From NCBI RefSeq assembly GCF_000711225.1, contig NZ_JOMG01000002.1, positions 198,501 through 262,500 on the forward strand: a stretch of 64,000 nt of DNA, written 5' to 3'. The DNA is from Pelobacter seleniigenes DSM 18267 (GTDB lineage: Bacteria; Desulfobacterota; Desulfuromonadia; Desulfuromonadales; Geopsychrobacteraceae). The notes under the pieces were generated by a model. It did no database searches. It worked only from the letters and a program-made list of their open reading frames with translations, and had not been told where the DNA came from. A program made the translations under genes and the position numbers. This document shows, one piece after another, positions 1 through 8,070 of the stretch (the stretch's first letter is position 1; every line of letters begins with the position of its first letter).

Positions 1-540
1 GTTGCAGTTCATGGATGTGGCGGTGTTGGTCTTTCTGCAATCATGATTGCCAATGCCCTGGGAGCTAATGTCGTGGCTGTTGATATTGCAGATGATAAAC
101 TTTCGCTAGCCGAATCATTAGGTGCTGTTGTCGCTGTGAATGCCCGCACATGTACGAATGTCGTTGAGGCTATCCGGGAAAGTACCAAAGGTGGCGTTCA
201 TGTCTCGATTGATGCCCTTGGCCACCCTGATACCTGTTTCAATTCCATCGGCAATTTGAGGAAGCGTGGGAAGCATATTCAGGTTGGACTGATGCTGGCA
301 GGGCACAGTACGCCAAAAATACCGATGAGTCAGGTCATTGCCAATGAGCTTGAAATCTATGGTAGCCACGGGATGCAAGCTCATCGTTATGATGACATGC
401 TAGAAATGATCCGAACTGGCAAACTAGCCCCTGAGAAATTAATCGGCGAAACCATTAATTTAGACCAAGGGATTGATGCGTTGATGAATATGAATAAGTT
501 TGAAGCCAAGGGGGTGACGGTGATCACCGAGTTTTGTTGA
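1..540 (+). CDS. Zinc-type alcohol dehydrogenase, C-terminal part
   Basis: The reading frame is open from base 1, so the N-terminal catalytic domain lies outside the window. What remains is the Rossmann domain of a medium-chain alcohol dehydrogenase, an NAD(P)-dependent enzyme that interconverts alcohols and aldehydes. The dinucleotide-binding glycine motif [10 protein letters not shown] is at the very start, and an acidic residue ends the second strand ([10 protein letters not shown]), which favours NAD over NADP. The rest, with [11 protein letters not shown] and [11 protein letters not shown], follows the family order to a normal C-terminus. The substrate cannot be told from this part. The gene to its right is a transposase remnant, so no operon partner is visible downstream. 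Confidence 0.85.
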   Translation, partial: VAVHGCGGVGLSAIMIANALGANVVAVDIADDKLSLAESLGAVVAVNARTCTNVVEAIRESTKGGVHVSIDALGHPDTCFNSIGNLRKRGKHIQVGLMLAGHSTPKIPMSQVIANELEIYGSHGMQAHRYDDMLEMIRTGKLAPEKLIGETINLDQGIDALMNMNKFEAKGVTVITEFC

Positions 541-783
541 TTTGGTTTTATGCTTGCGGCGGTGACCAAAAAAATCTAAATCTCAAGACTGGTAAATTTC
601 ATGGCGAATACCCCTGGAAATTTCCGGGGGCATTTCTTTTCAAAATTTAGCAGAATTGGAGGGATCTGAGATTTTACCGTGCCAAAACTGTTTCCCAGAT
701 ATTTGACCCAGGCCTCTAGTCAGAGAAACCAGAGACATCCTATTCATTGCATTTCTTCCGCGACACACTATCCTTTCATTAGG

Positions 784-900
784 GCCAGAATCGCACGCAT
801 TGTCGTTCCTGGATATCCACTTTATGTCGCCCAACGCGGGAATAACCGCTCAAATGTCTTTTTTGAAGATCAAAACCGCCAAACATATCTTGATCTACTG
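784..900 (+). pseudogene. Remnant of a REP-associated tyrosine transposase (RAYT)
   Basis: About 39 codons match the N-terminus of RAYT (Y1_Tnp, IS200-like) transposases: ARIARIVVPGYP followed by QRGNNR, VFFEDQNR and YLDLL. The family usually continues for 150-250 more residues with the HUH and tyrosine motifs. Here a stop follows at 919-921 and nothing recognisable remains. The usual methionine is also lost (the codon before ARIAR is Arg), and the upstream frame (679-783) does not look like protein. I read it as a decayed gene. RAYT enzymes act on REP palindromes, and a REPIN-like element is present at 23338-23446. Confidence 0.6.
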
Positions 901-1025
901 ACCGTTCCGGAAAAAGAATAGTCCCTGGCCCGCCCACCCAGGTTGGTCAAGGAGGCCCGAAAGACATTCACCCCAATTCAGATATTGCCCCTGGCGCAAC
1001 CCACTGGACAATGAAGGACCGACTC

Positions 1026-1940
1026 ATGCAGCCAAGCAAAAGTCTCATCACCAGGATGACCGGCACATCCTCTGCCACCAAGGCATACGTTGCCTTGCTG
1101 CTGACCATAATAACCTGGGCCCTGGTGCCGGCCTTTCTCAAGCAACTGCTTGCGGTCCTCAGCCCCACGGAACTCTCTTTTATCCGCTTTTTCTTTGCCG
1201 GAGCAGTTATGCTGGCCTGGATACTTCCGGGTCACTACAAAGAAGTGCTCGATCTCTTTCGTGACGACTGGCGGCTGATGTTGCTCTGCACATTGTGCGG
1301 CCCGCTGATGGCAATGGTCTGTTTCAATTTTGGTCTGAACAAGCTGACCGTCGGTACCGCCGCGGTATTCACGGCCATCGAACCGGTGTGTACCTACCTG
1401 TTCGCCGTGTTACTCGGTCAGGAGCGTTGGAAGGCCGGGCGCATGGTCAGTATCCTGGTCGCTCTGGCTGGTATCGTCCTGGTCATTCTATCACGCGAGA
1501 GTTTCGGCGTCGGCTATTGGCTCAGCTTGTTGCTGGTCACTCTTTCGCCGATTATCTGGGCAGCGAACAATATCATCACCAAGGAGCTGGCTAAACGGCA
1601 TGCGGCCATGGTTATGGTTGCGGTTTCCTTTTTTCTCAGTTCTTTGCTGTTGCTGCCAACTCTGTCCGCTGACCTGCCAGCCAAATTGGCCAACATGCCC
1701 CCGGCACTGTGGCTGATACTCGGCTACACTGTGCTCTGTAATATCTTTGGCTTCACCTTATGGTACTGGAGCCTGAAACATCTACCGTCCTCCACAGTGG
1801 CTCTCTCCTTGTATTTGTTGCCGGTTCTCTCAGTCGCCGCGGGGATACTGCTGCTTGGTGAAAGTTTGTCGTTCCTGAAAGGAATCGGAATCCTGACGGT
1901 GATGTTAGGGCTCTATTTAACGAATGTTCGCTTTCGTTGA
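1026..1940 (+). CDS. EamA/DMT-family inner-membrane transporter
   Basis: A 304-residue membrane protein with about ten hydrophobic segments arranged as two EamA repeats, the usual size of drug/metabolite transporters. Family hallmarks include WALVPAFLK in helix 1, the FIRFFFAG segment, and the C-terminal repeat ending in a LLLGE motif and GLYLTNVRFR. Such proteins export amino acids, metabolites or drugs; the substrate cannot be predicted here. I chose the ATG at 1026 because AAGGA lies seven bases before it. An in-frame ATG at 1011 has no ribosome site. It stands alone, with a remnant on the left and a gene-poor stretch on the right. Confidence 0.85.
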   Translation: MQPSKSLITRMTGTSSATKAYVALLLTIITWALVPAFLKQLLAVLSPTELSFIRFFFAGAVMLAWILPGHYKEVLDLFRDDWRLMLLCTLCGPLMAMVCFNFGLNKLTVGTAAVFTAIEPVCTYLFAVLLGQERWKAGRMVSILVALAGIVLVILSRESFGVGYWLSLLLVTLSPIIWAANNIITKELAKRHAAMVMVAVSFFLSSLLLLPTLSADLPAKLANMPPALWLILGYTVLCNIFGFTLWYWSLKHLPSSTVALSLYLLPVLSVAAGILLLGESLSFLKGIGILTVMLGLYLTNVRFR

Positions 1941-2350
1941 GGCAGGTTCTCCAGGCATAAAAATAGGGATCAAGTCTGTCCTTGGCTTTTGAAGAACTCA
2001 TTGGGCGTTCCCTTATGTCCAGCTCGATATTGAACTCTTTTCTAGCCACGCTGATATCCTCGGCCGATCTTTGACCAACATCGCGCACTTCAGCATAATT
2101 CCAAACCCAGCCTTAACAAATGGAACCGCATAAATACACAGTTCTGGCGTGCAGACCAGGGAATAATAAAATGCATAAAAGCACATGTTTTTCCCAAAAA
2201 GAGGAGCATAAAGTCCAACTATCAACAACTTCATGAAAACACCGACCTGTTGAAATAAGCACAACAATCCACGAATACTACAAAACCGTATCGGGCCATT
2301 TTTCGGGAGGAAGATGCCTGGCACCCTCCCCAGAGAAAGGACAACTGTTT
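1941..2350. other. Gene-poor stretch of about 410 bases
   Basis: No convincing gene or RNA is visible. A short minus-strand frame (about 45 codons, 2088 down to 1950) has protein-like composition but no start context or family I recognise. It may be a decayed gene. The last 60 bases must carry the promoter and leader of the glycine-rich protein at 2351. Confidence 0.4.
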
Positions 2351-2722
2351 ATGAATGCAAAAGGGTTGACAATCATCCTCCTGACAATCTCATTGGCATT
2401 GGGTAGTGGACTGACTGCTTTTGCCATGGGGGGCGGCGGAAACGGCGGTGGTGGCAATGGCGGCGGTGGAAACGGTGGTGGCGGTAATGGCAGCAGCGAA
2501 CATGGCGGTGGCATGGGGAGTGATATGAGTGACACTATGGGAAGCGGTATGAGTGACACGGCAACCCAAAACATGACCAGTCACACGACCCAGCACACTG
2601 CAGGGACAGCATCTGGACAAAGCCATAAAAACACAACCGGACAAAAGGCCGGCAGTTCCACTCAGACACCCAATAACCAAACAGGACATGCACAGGGTCA
2701 GCAAAACACCTCAGGTTCCTGA
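2351..2722 (+). CDS. Secreted glycine-rich low-complexity protein
   Basis: A 123-residue protein with a clear Sec signal peptide (hydrophobic residues 5-24, cleavage probably after FAM or AFA). The mature part is low complexity: four GGGGN units at about residues 27-46, then a Met/Ser/Asp/Gly stretch with two related GSDMSDT / GSGMSDT segments, then a Thr/Gln/Gly/His-rich tail. It contains no cysteine. No enzyme fold is expected; it is probably a periplasmic or extracellular disordered protein, and the His and Met residues could bind metal. I do not recognise a named family. The reverse frames over it are artefacts of the repeats. Confidence 0.6.
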   Translation: MNAKGLTIILLTISLALGSGLTAFAMGGGGNGGGGNGGGGNGGGGNGSSEHGGGMGSDMSDTMGSGMSDTATQNMTSHTTQHTAGTASGQSHKNTTGQKAGSSTQTPNNQTGHAQGQQNTSGS

Positions 2723-2777
2723 TCCAAATTCATGTCCAGCACCAGGGTTTCCCCCGATCCTGCGTTTGTTGGAAAGA

Positions 2778-2803
2778 GCCACCCGGAATAAACTCCGGGT
2801 GGC
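2778..2803 (+). terminator. Hairpin after the glycine-rich gene
   Basis: A perfect 10-bp stem (GCCACCCGGA pairing with TCCGGGTGGC) with a six-base loop starts 55 bases after the stop codon. No T-run follows, so it may terminate weakly or protect the transcript end. From here to 3024 I see no gene, only a decayed-looking frame that runs into the GNAT gene. Confidence 0.5.
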
Positions 2804-3024
2804 CTCAAATCAGAGTATCTAAAACAGAACCTTGAATTTTCCAAAAAACGTTCCTGGGTAAGACACGACGAGCACTATCATGTTGACTTTGCAGTCGATT
2901 GTCAGAAAATGTAGATTCACTCCGCACAGATCGTGCGGTGCAACTTTCACGTGGCAGACCTATCAGGTCGAAGTCAATCCGGATCAGGCGTGCAATACAG
3001 ACTCCTTGGACATCTGGACATCAA

Positions 3025-3510
3025 ATGAGCATCCACATCAAACAAGCCACTGCCTCTGATGCACCGATCATTGCGTCCTTCGCCAAAGCCCTGACCGATG
3101 AAATCATCGTCAAAACTGGCGCGCGACATTTCAACGTCAACATTACTGAGACAACGGAACTGTGCCGCGCCCTGATCGAACAGGGGAACTATACTGTTTT
3201 CCTTGCCATCTCCAGTGATGCGGAGCTTCCGATTGGTTTCGCGACTCTCTGTGAAAGTCATGCGCTTTACGCCGAAGGGACCTTTGGGATTATTCAGGAA
3301 TGCTATATCCAGCCGGAATTTCGGTCTCAACAGGTGGGTTCCATGCTCCTGAAAAAGGTCGCAGAGCATGCTCAATCCCTCGGCTGGAAACGCCTGGAGC
3401 TTTGCACACCGCCACTGCCCGAGTTTGCCAGAACCGTCAATTTTTATGCGGAGAATGGCTTTGAGGCGACCGGTGGCCGAAAAATGAAATTGGTTCTAGA
3501 AAGGACCTGA
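3025..3510 (+). CDS. GNAT-family N-acetyltransferase
   Basis: A 161-residue protein of standard GNAT length. N-terminal IHIKQATASDAPII is the usual strand-plus-helix entry; the acetyl-CoA motif A lies around IIQECYIQPEFRSQQVGSMLL (Q/R-x-x-G-x-A/S type), followed by LGWKRLEL and the aromatic FYAENGFEATGG end. It transfers an acetyl group from acetyl-CoA to an amine; the substrate is unknown. The frame is open upstream to 2899, but only from ATG 3025 does the sequence fit the family, so I start there despite a weak ribosome site (GGA). It sits upstream of the broken GST gene, 47 bases away, perhaps co-transcribed. Confidence 0.8.
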   Translation: MSIHIKQATASDAPIIASFAKALTDEIIVKTGARHFNVNITETTELCRALIEQGNYTVFLAISSDAELPIGFATLCESHALYAEGTFGIIQECYIQPEFRSQQVGSMLLKKVAEHAQSLGWKRLELCTPPLPEFARTVNFYAENGFEATGGRKMKLVLERT

Positions 3511-3557
3511 TCCGTCGATTTTTTTCGACAAGCAGTTCGTGAGCAAGGAGACGCATT

Positions 3558-4196
3558 ATGAAATTATATGGTCGATCGACCTCTCTCAATGTCCAAAAAG
3601 TCTTATGGTTCCTGGAAGAATTGGGCCTTGGCTATGAGCATATCGAATTGGGTGGAAAGTTCGGCGGGTTAGATACCGAAGAGTTTTCCAGACTCAACCC
3701 CATGAAGAAAGTTCCGGTTTTGATCGACGGCGATCACGTCATCTGGGAATCCCACACCATTTTACGCTATCTGGCCGCCAGTTACGGAGATGAGACATGG
3801 TACCCGGCGAGCCCTTATCGGCGGTCCTTATACGAACGCTGGATGGATTGGGCTCAATTACTCCTGCAACCGGCCTTCATGGGGACATTTGGAGCCTATT
3901 ATTGAACACCGCCGCCGAAAAGAGATATGGCCGCAGTCAACAATGAGCTGCAAAAATGCCTGGAGTATTTAAACTGCATTGAACAGGAATTGAATCATGC
4001 ACAATATCTGGCCGGAGACTCGATAACTCTTGCGGATATCTGTGCCGGTGCGGTTCTTTACCGGTTAACTTCCCAGGGATTGGCCGTCCCCCTGCCGCCA
4101 AATGTCTCGCTCTGGTATCAAAGACTGCAGCAACGTCCGGGCTATCGGCAGTGGGTCATGAGTGATTTCAGTGAGCTAAAAGCCCGGGAAAACTAA
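3558..4196 (+). pseudogene. Glutathione S-transferase interrupted by one in-frame TGA
   Basis: The N-terminal thioredoxin-like domain (MKLYGRSTSLNVQKVLW, NPMKKVPVL, ESHTILRYLA) and the helical C-terminal domain (GDSITLADICAG, NVSLWYQRLQQRPGYRQW) form one continuous frame of about 212 codons, normal for a cytosolic GST. A single TGA at 3903-3905 splits it, between YY and TPPPKRD. Related proteins usually have Arg before TPP, so a CGA-to-TGA transition would explain it. There is no frameshift: both parts are in the same frame. An ATG at 3927 could restart the C-terminal half, but neither half would be a working enzyme alone. A good AGGAG ribosome site precedes 3558. A sequencing error is the main alternative. 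Confidence 0.8.
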
Positions 4197-4232
4197 TTGG
4201 CGGCCATCTGCCGCAATAGGACATACAACCAA

Positions 4233-4514
4233 ATGCACGAAGACCTCAATCTATTCATAGCAGAGCGGTTTAAAAACACGGAATTAGGCTTTTTAAGAAT
4301 CAAAAAAAATCTTGGCATCCTCAATTATTCAGATGAGGCCACAGAGAGATTCTTGAAAGAGATCATTCTCGCAACCCCTGTTGAAAAGATCGCAAAGCAA
4401 GGCAAAAACTATTATTTCACCTGCGTAAAGTTTAATGCGCTCTTAACCGTCAACTCCCATAGTTTTACCGTCATCACCGCTAAAAAGATCGTCCAGAGGC
4501 TAGCCTCACAGTGA
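4233..4514 (+). CDS. DUF3781 family protein
   Basis: A 93-residue soluble protein that resembles DUF3781. It has the TELGFLRIKKNLGI opening, a central helix (ATERFLKEII), and the conserved end KGKNYYF, then LTVNSHSFTVITAKK. Its function is not known. The frame extends upstream to 4197 only with a TTG; the ATG at 4233 has an AGGA 11 bases upstream and matches the family start. It lies 36 bases after the broken GST gene on the same strand. A dispersed-type palindromic repeat starts about 25 bases after its stop. Confidence 0.65.
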   Translation: MHEDLNLFIAERFKNTELGFLRIKKNLGILNYSDEATERFLKEIILATPVEKIAKQGKNYYFTCVKFNALLTVNSHSFTVITAKKIVQRLASQ

Positions 4515-4540
4515 GGAGAGGAAAATCCAGAGCTGGCGGT

Positions 4541-4580
4541 TCTCCTTCCTCCTTGACGGGGGAAGGTCGGGATGGGGGTG
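4541..4580. repeat. Dispersed palindromic repeat (CCTTCC...GGAAGG type)
   Basis: The segment has a 9-bp imperfect hairpin (CCTTCCTCC with GGGGGAAGG, loop TTGAC) followed by a GTCGGGATGGGGGTG tail. From general knowledge, very similar elements are scattered between genes in many proteobacterial genomes, including Geobacter relatives, and produce false frames such as the reverse one here. Only one copy is in this window, so its repeat nature is inferred. Confidence 0.5.
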
Positions 4581-4915
4581 TTGCCCGGAACGCAAATCAA
4601 ACCCGGTGAACTCCGGCAAGCGCCTGTTCATCACATTTTCTATTTGCATTACCAGTATTTTTTGTTACCGTCCTCAGCGTGTTTCTCCCCTTCACCCTTC
4701 TTGAACACTGACAGAAGCGGCTGCAGCAATCCGTGAGCGGTTAAAAGAGAACGAAGTGGCCCAATGACGAAGCACAATGTAAACCGGCAGCTGTCGGCCG
4801 GCATCAATTGACAGCAGCGAACCAAATATCCAACTATTTTCAATAAGCACCTCAAATTCACGGCGGACAGAATCCTTTTCTGCCCCCTGCGTTATGGAAA
4901 CACAGGAGATTTCAC
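4581..4915. other. Non-coding stretch before trpS
   Basis: No gene or RNA is recognised. I looked for a T-box or Trp leader ahead of the tryptophanyl-tRNA synthetase and saw neither the conserved T-box core nor a terminator hairpin. A GC-rich dyad around 4785-4805 (GGCAGCTGTCGGCCGGC) is the only structure noted. Confidence 0.4.
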
Positions 4916-5881
4916 ATGCGTATCCTATCCGGTATCCAACCCTCAGGTTCCCTTCATCTGGGAAATTTCTTCGGCATGATGAAAAAAATGATCGAGTATC
5001 AGGAACAGGAAGAGCTGTTCTGCTTCATCGCCAACTACCACGCCATGACCAGCCTGTCCGACGGCAAGGTCCTGGCGAAGGGAACGCTTGAAGCGGCGGC
5101 AAACTTCCTTGCCCTGGGTCTTGATCCGGAGAAAAGTATCTTCTGGGTCCAGTCGGATGTCCCTGAAGTGCAGGAGCTGGCCTGGATTCTCTCCAACTTC
5201 ACCCCCATGGGTCTGTTGGAACGCTGCCACAGCTATAAGGACAAGGTTGCCCAGGGGATCAAGCCTAACCACGGCCTGTTCGCCTATCCGGTGCTGATGG
5301 CGGCAGACATTCTGCTCTACCAGAGCGACAAGGTGCCGGTCGGCAAGGACCAGAAGCAGCACCTGGAGGTGGCCCGGGATATCGCCATCAAATACAACAA
5401 CGAATACGGCGATGTCTTCACCCTCCCCGAGCCGGATATCGACGATGACCTGGCGACGATTCCCGGCCTGGACGGACGCAAGATGAGCAAGAGCTACGGC
5501 AACACCATCGAGCTGTTCCTGGAGGAAAAGGCCCTGCGCAAACAGGTGATGCGGATTGTCACCGATCCGACCCCGGTTGAGGAACCGAAGAACCCGGAGA
5601 CCTGCAATATCTTCCAGATTTATCGGTTGTTCCTGGATGAGAATGGAGTTGCGGAGCTGCGCCGGCGCTACGAAACCCCGGGCCTGCGCTACGGGGATGT
5701 CAAACAGGAGCTGTTTGAGACGATCCGCGACTTTTTCGCCCCCTACGCGGAAAAGCGCAAGGAACTGCTCGACAATCCTGACGAAATCCGCAAAATCCTT
5801 GCGGCCGGGGCGGACAAAGCCCGTTACGTGGCTCTTAAAACCCTGCGCAAAGCCCGCAAGAAAGGCGGCCTGATCTACTGA
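4916..5881 (+). CDS. trpS: Tryptophanyl-tRNA synthetase
   Basis: A 321-residue class I aminoacyl-tRNA synthetase that charges tRNA-Trp in the cytoplasm, of normal length. The HIGH-type signature is SGSLHLGN at residues 10-17, the KMSKS loop is at 189-193 (GRKMSKSYG), and the TrpRS-specific start RILSGIQPSG and the PVGKDQKQHLEVARDIA helix are present. The start at 4916 is well placed behind AGGAG. It stands alone, followed by a short gene with its own possible promoter. Confidence 0.96.
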   Translation: MRILSGIQPSGSLHLGNFFGMMKKMIEYQEQEELFCFIANYHAMTSLSDGKVLAKGTLEAAANFLALGLDPEKSIFWVQSDVPEVQELAWILSNFTPMGLLERCHSYKDKVAQGIKPNHGLFAYPVLMAADILLYQSDKVPVGKDQKQHLEVARDIAIKYNNEYGDVFTLPEPDIDDDLATIPGLDGRKMSKSYGNTIELFLEEKALRKQVMRIVTDPTPVEEPKNPETCNIFQIYRLFLDENGVAELRRRYETPGLRYGDVKQELFETIRDFFAPYAEKRKELLDNPDEIRKILAAGADKARYVALKTLRKARKKGGLIY

Positions 5882-5908
5882 ACGGCGCTGTCGGTTTCCT
5901 GCTATAAT
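5879..5908 (+). promoter_or_regulatory. Possible sigma-70 promoter for the small zinc-ribbon gene
   Basis: A perfect TATAAT at 5903-5908 lies 45 bases before the small gene at 5953. The best -35 at the right distance (CTGAAC, about 18 bp upstream) is poor, so the assignment rests mainly on the -10 box. Confidence 0.35.
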
Positions 5909-5952
5909 GTTTTTTCAATGGTCAGCCAACGAAAAAACACCAGGAGGCGGGC

Positions 5953-6129
5953 ATGTCAGTTCACAGACAATGGTTTTGCAGCTGTCGGGGGAAAAAACTT
6001 GAGCTGGTTACGGATCCCTATGTGGAAGAGGATTCGCTGGAGCCGACCTGTCCGCGCTGCGGGGCGTCACCCTCTTCGGACCCCAAGCGGACCATCAGCT
6101 ATGTCGACCGTGAGGATCATACCGACTGA
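5953..6129 (+). CDS. Small zinc-ribbon protein (58 residues)
   Basis: A 58-residue frame begins with ATG six bases after a strong AGGAGG-type ribosome site (CAGGAGGCGGGC). It has two cysteine pairs, C9/C11 (WFCSCRG) and C33/C36 (PTCPRCGA), which look like a zinc-binding ribbon, and a charged tail. I do not know its function and name no family. It is too short for routine gene calls, but the ribosome site and paired cysteines support it. Its last 13 bases overlap the end of the convergent DUF4177 gene. Confidence 0.7.
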   Translation: MSVHRQWFCSCRGKKLELVTDPYVEEDSLEPTCPRCGASPSSDPKRTISYVDREDHTD

Positions 6130-6311
6130 ACCGATGGGTCGGCTTCCTCGCGAGTAAAGGTGACAAAGGCCATCCCGGGCCGGCGATTGGCTTCGCGCAT
6201 GGCAAAGTGCATGCCCTCGAACTGCCAGCCCTGAGCGGTCCAGGTATTGAGGATGTCTTCCAGGCTCTGGTCGTCCACCTGGCTGGTTTCAACAACTTTG
6301 TAGATCAACAT
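6117..6311 (-). CDS. DUF4177-like small protein
   Basis: A 64-residue protein. The pattern MLIYKVVE, LEDILNTWTAQGWQFEGMHF and a closing strand MAFVTFTR matches DUF4177, a small alpha/beta fold of unknown role that usually reads (Y)KVVE...LN..G..GWEL. I chose the ATG at 6311 because GGGAGT lies nine bases upstream; an ATG at 6335 would add eight residues not found in the family. It converges with the zinc-ribbon gene, and the two stop regions overlap by 13 bases, which is uncommon but possible in a compact region. Confidence 0.7.
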   Translation of the reverse strand: MLIYKVVETSQVDDQSLEDILNTWTAQGWQFEGMHFAMREANRRPGMAFVTFTREEADPSVQSV

Positions 6312-6369
6312 CTCTGCGTTACTCCCATTTGCCAAGGGTTGCCGTCAGCCCGGGGCCGTAAAAGACACC

Positions 6370-6600
6370 ATGAGCAACGGCGAAAAACATTTTTATTTCC
6401 GTTTGCGGCTGAGCCAGTCCCAGTACTTGCGCTATTACCAGGGACAGACCAGCAGTATCCAGGTCACCACTGAATGCGGGAAAAAGCTGCGCTTTCCCGC
6501 GTCCAGACTCCGCCCCTTCCTGACCAAGAACGGCATTGAGGGGCGTTTTGTCCTCACCATCGGTCAGGACAACCGTTTTGTCAACATGCAACAACTCTGA
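6370..6600 (+). CDS. DUF2835 family protein
   Basis: A 76-residue protein that fits DUF2835: FRLRLSQSQYLRYYQGQ at residues 9-25, the strand pair with GKKLRFPASRLRPFLTKNGI, and the ending FVLTIGQDNRF. The family is found in many gammaproteobacteria and some others and has no known function. It contains one cysteine and no membrane segment. It is followed after 83 bases by a good rho-independent terminator, so it is probably a single-gene unit. Confidence 0.7.
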   Translation: MSNGEKHFYFRLRLSQSQYLRYYQGQTSSIQVTTECGKKLRFPASRLRPFLTKNGIEGRFVLTIGQDNRFVNMQQL

Positions 6601-6683
6601 CCGATGCTATCCAACTCATCAGCAACCCACATTGCATTATTCTGACAGTTTTGCTAAAGTATAAGTCAAGGCAACAAACATTA

Positions 6684-6724
6684 GGCGCGTTGACTTTCCC
6701 CTCCTGGTTAACGCGCCATTTTTT
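6684..6724 (+). terminator. Rho-independent terminator after the DUF2835 gene
   Basis: Stem GGCGCGTT / AACGCGCC (6684-6691 with 6710-6717) with an 18-base loop is followed by A and six T. It lies between the DUF2835 gene and the convergent protease gene, so it serves the plus strand. Confidence 0.75.
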
Positions 6725-6804
6725 GTGTTCCGTCACCCCTCTTTTGCGACTTCAATGTCCCCCGCTTTTTCAGATCAGCTTCCGGTCAGTAACCAGCAGC
6801 GCTT

Positions 6805-8070
6805 TCAACCCTGAGCAGAGTCTTCGGCCACCAGTGCTTCCAGCTGCTGGACTCGTTCCACCAGTGGCGGGTGGGAAAAATAGAACGCTGCATAAAGGGG
6901 ATGGGGAAACAGGCTGCTGAGGTTTTCCCGGGCCAGCTTGACCAGCCCGCTGGCCAGTTCCCGCCCGCTACCGGTCAGGTTGACGGCAAAGCGGTCGGCC
7001 TGGCGCTCATGACGGCGCGACCACCAACTGCTTAAGGGGGTCCACAGAAAGCCGAGCTGGCCGGCGAGCCACCCCAACAAAATTACCTGGGCATAGAAGG
7101 ACAGCTCGGCGCTGCCGAACCAGCCCGGCAACCAACCGCCCCGCAGCAGGGTAAAACCGAGCCAGCAACTCAGTAGCGCAATGAGCAAGCTCTTGATCAA
7201 GCGGCTGCGTAGATGTCCGTGCCGCCAGTGGCCCAGTTCATGGGCGAGGACGGCGAGCAGCTCGCGATCTTCCAGCTGTTCCAGCAGGGTGTCGAATAAT
7301 ACCACCCGTTTGACTTTACCGATGCCGGTGAAATAGGCGTTGCTGTGGCCGCTGCGTTTGGAAGCATCGACCTGCAGGACCTTGCCGGCGCGCACGCCCG
7401 CTTTGGCCAGCAGGTTGCGGACCTCATCTTCCAGATCGGCGTGCTGCAACGGGGTAAATTTGAAGAACAGGGGTTCAATCAGATAAGGCGATACAAACAG
7501 CAGAAACAGGGAGACCAGCGCCCAGAAGCCCCAGACCCAGAGCCACCAGCTGGTGGGTGCCAGCTTGATCAGCCAGAGCGCCCCGGACGCCAGGAGGAGA
7601 AACAGCACCGCCCCGACCAACAGGGATTTGAGCAGATCACTGCACCAGAGCTTGAAGCTCATCCGGTTGAAACCGAATTTTTCCTCAAGCACAAAATGAC
7701 GATAGAGGGAAAACGGCAGCCCGAGCACCATCTGCACCAGGGCCAGCACGCCGAAAAAGAGCAGTCCCTGGCTGACAAAACCAGCGCCGGGCCGAGCAAT
7801 CCATTGATCATACCAGGGGAGCAGGCCGCCGAACAGAAAGAGCAGGGTCAGGAGCATGCCGCAGCCGGCTTCGACAAAACCGAGCCGGTCGTTAGCCAGG
7901 GCATAGGCGTCGCTCTTGCACAACCGCTGTTCATCGATCTGGCCGACAAAGGCCGCCGGCAGGGGCTTGCGATTCTGCTGCCGATAACGCAGGTTGAGCC
8001 AATCGAGGAGAAAGCGAAAGGCGCTGCAGGCCAGATAAAGGATCAACAAGAGCATTCTCATGACGGTCAC
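6805..8070 (-). CDS. M48-family membrane metalloprotease (Ste24/CAAX protease type)
   Basis: A 421-residue integral membrane zinc protease. An N-terminal M48_N domain with four or five membrane segments precedes the catalytic domain. The zinc motif HELGH is at residues 277-281 in LAVLAHELGHWRHGH, and the third ligand glutamate is near 355 (RRHERQADRF). Length and layout match the Ste24-type branch rather than HtpX. In bacteria these act in membrane protein quality control; no prenylated substrate is expected. The start is a GTG whose last two bases share the TGA of the upstream U32 gene (GTGA overlap), which implies translational coupling. An ATG at 8061 is an alternative. Confidence 0.9.
   Translation of the reverse strand: MTVMRMLLLILYLACSAFRFLLDWLNLRYRQQNRKPLPAAFVGQIDEQRLCKSDAYALANDRLGFVEAGCGMLLTLLFLFGGLLPWYDQWIARPGAGFVSQGLLFFGVLALVQMVLGLPFSLYRHFVLEEKFGFNRMSFKLWCSDLLKSLLVGAVLFLLLASGALWLIKLAPTSWWLWVWGFWALVSLFLLFVSPYLIEPLFFKFTPLQHADLEDEVRNLLAKAGVRAGKVLQVDASKRSGHSNAYFTGIGKVKRVVLFDTLLEQLEDRELLAVLAHELGHWRHGHLRSRLIKSLLIALLSCWLGFTLLRGGWLPGWFGSAELSFYAQVILLGWLAGQLGFLWTPLSSWWSRRHERQADRFAVNLTGSGRELASGLVKLARENLSSLFPHPLYAAFYFSHPPLVERVQQLEALVAEDSAQG

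Noticed and set aside
2425-2500. CRISPR-like repeats in the GGN tract
   Set aside because: The units are 15-18 bases, coding, and have no spacers; they encode GGGGN repeats.
2278-2704. Two minus-strand frames of about 100 codons over the glycine-rich gene
   Set aside because: They are shadows of the GGN repeats and translate to Pro/Ala/Ser-rich nonsense without ribosome sites.
3903-3905. Selenocysteine codon in the glutathione S-transferase
   Set aside because: The TGA lies in the helical domain where relatives usually have arginine, not at an active-site cysteine, and no SECIS-like hairpin is evident just downstream.
4581-4915. T-box or tryptophan leader before trpS
   Set aside because: No T-box core sequence or terminator/antiterminator pair is visible.
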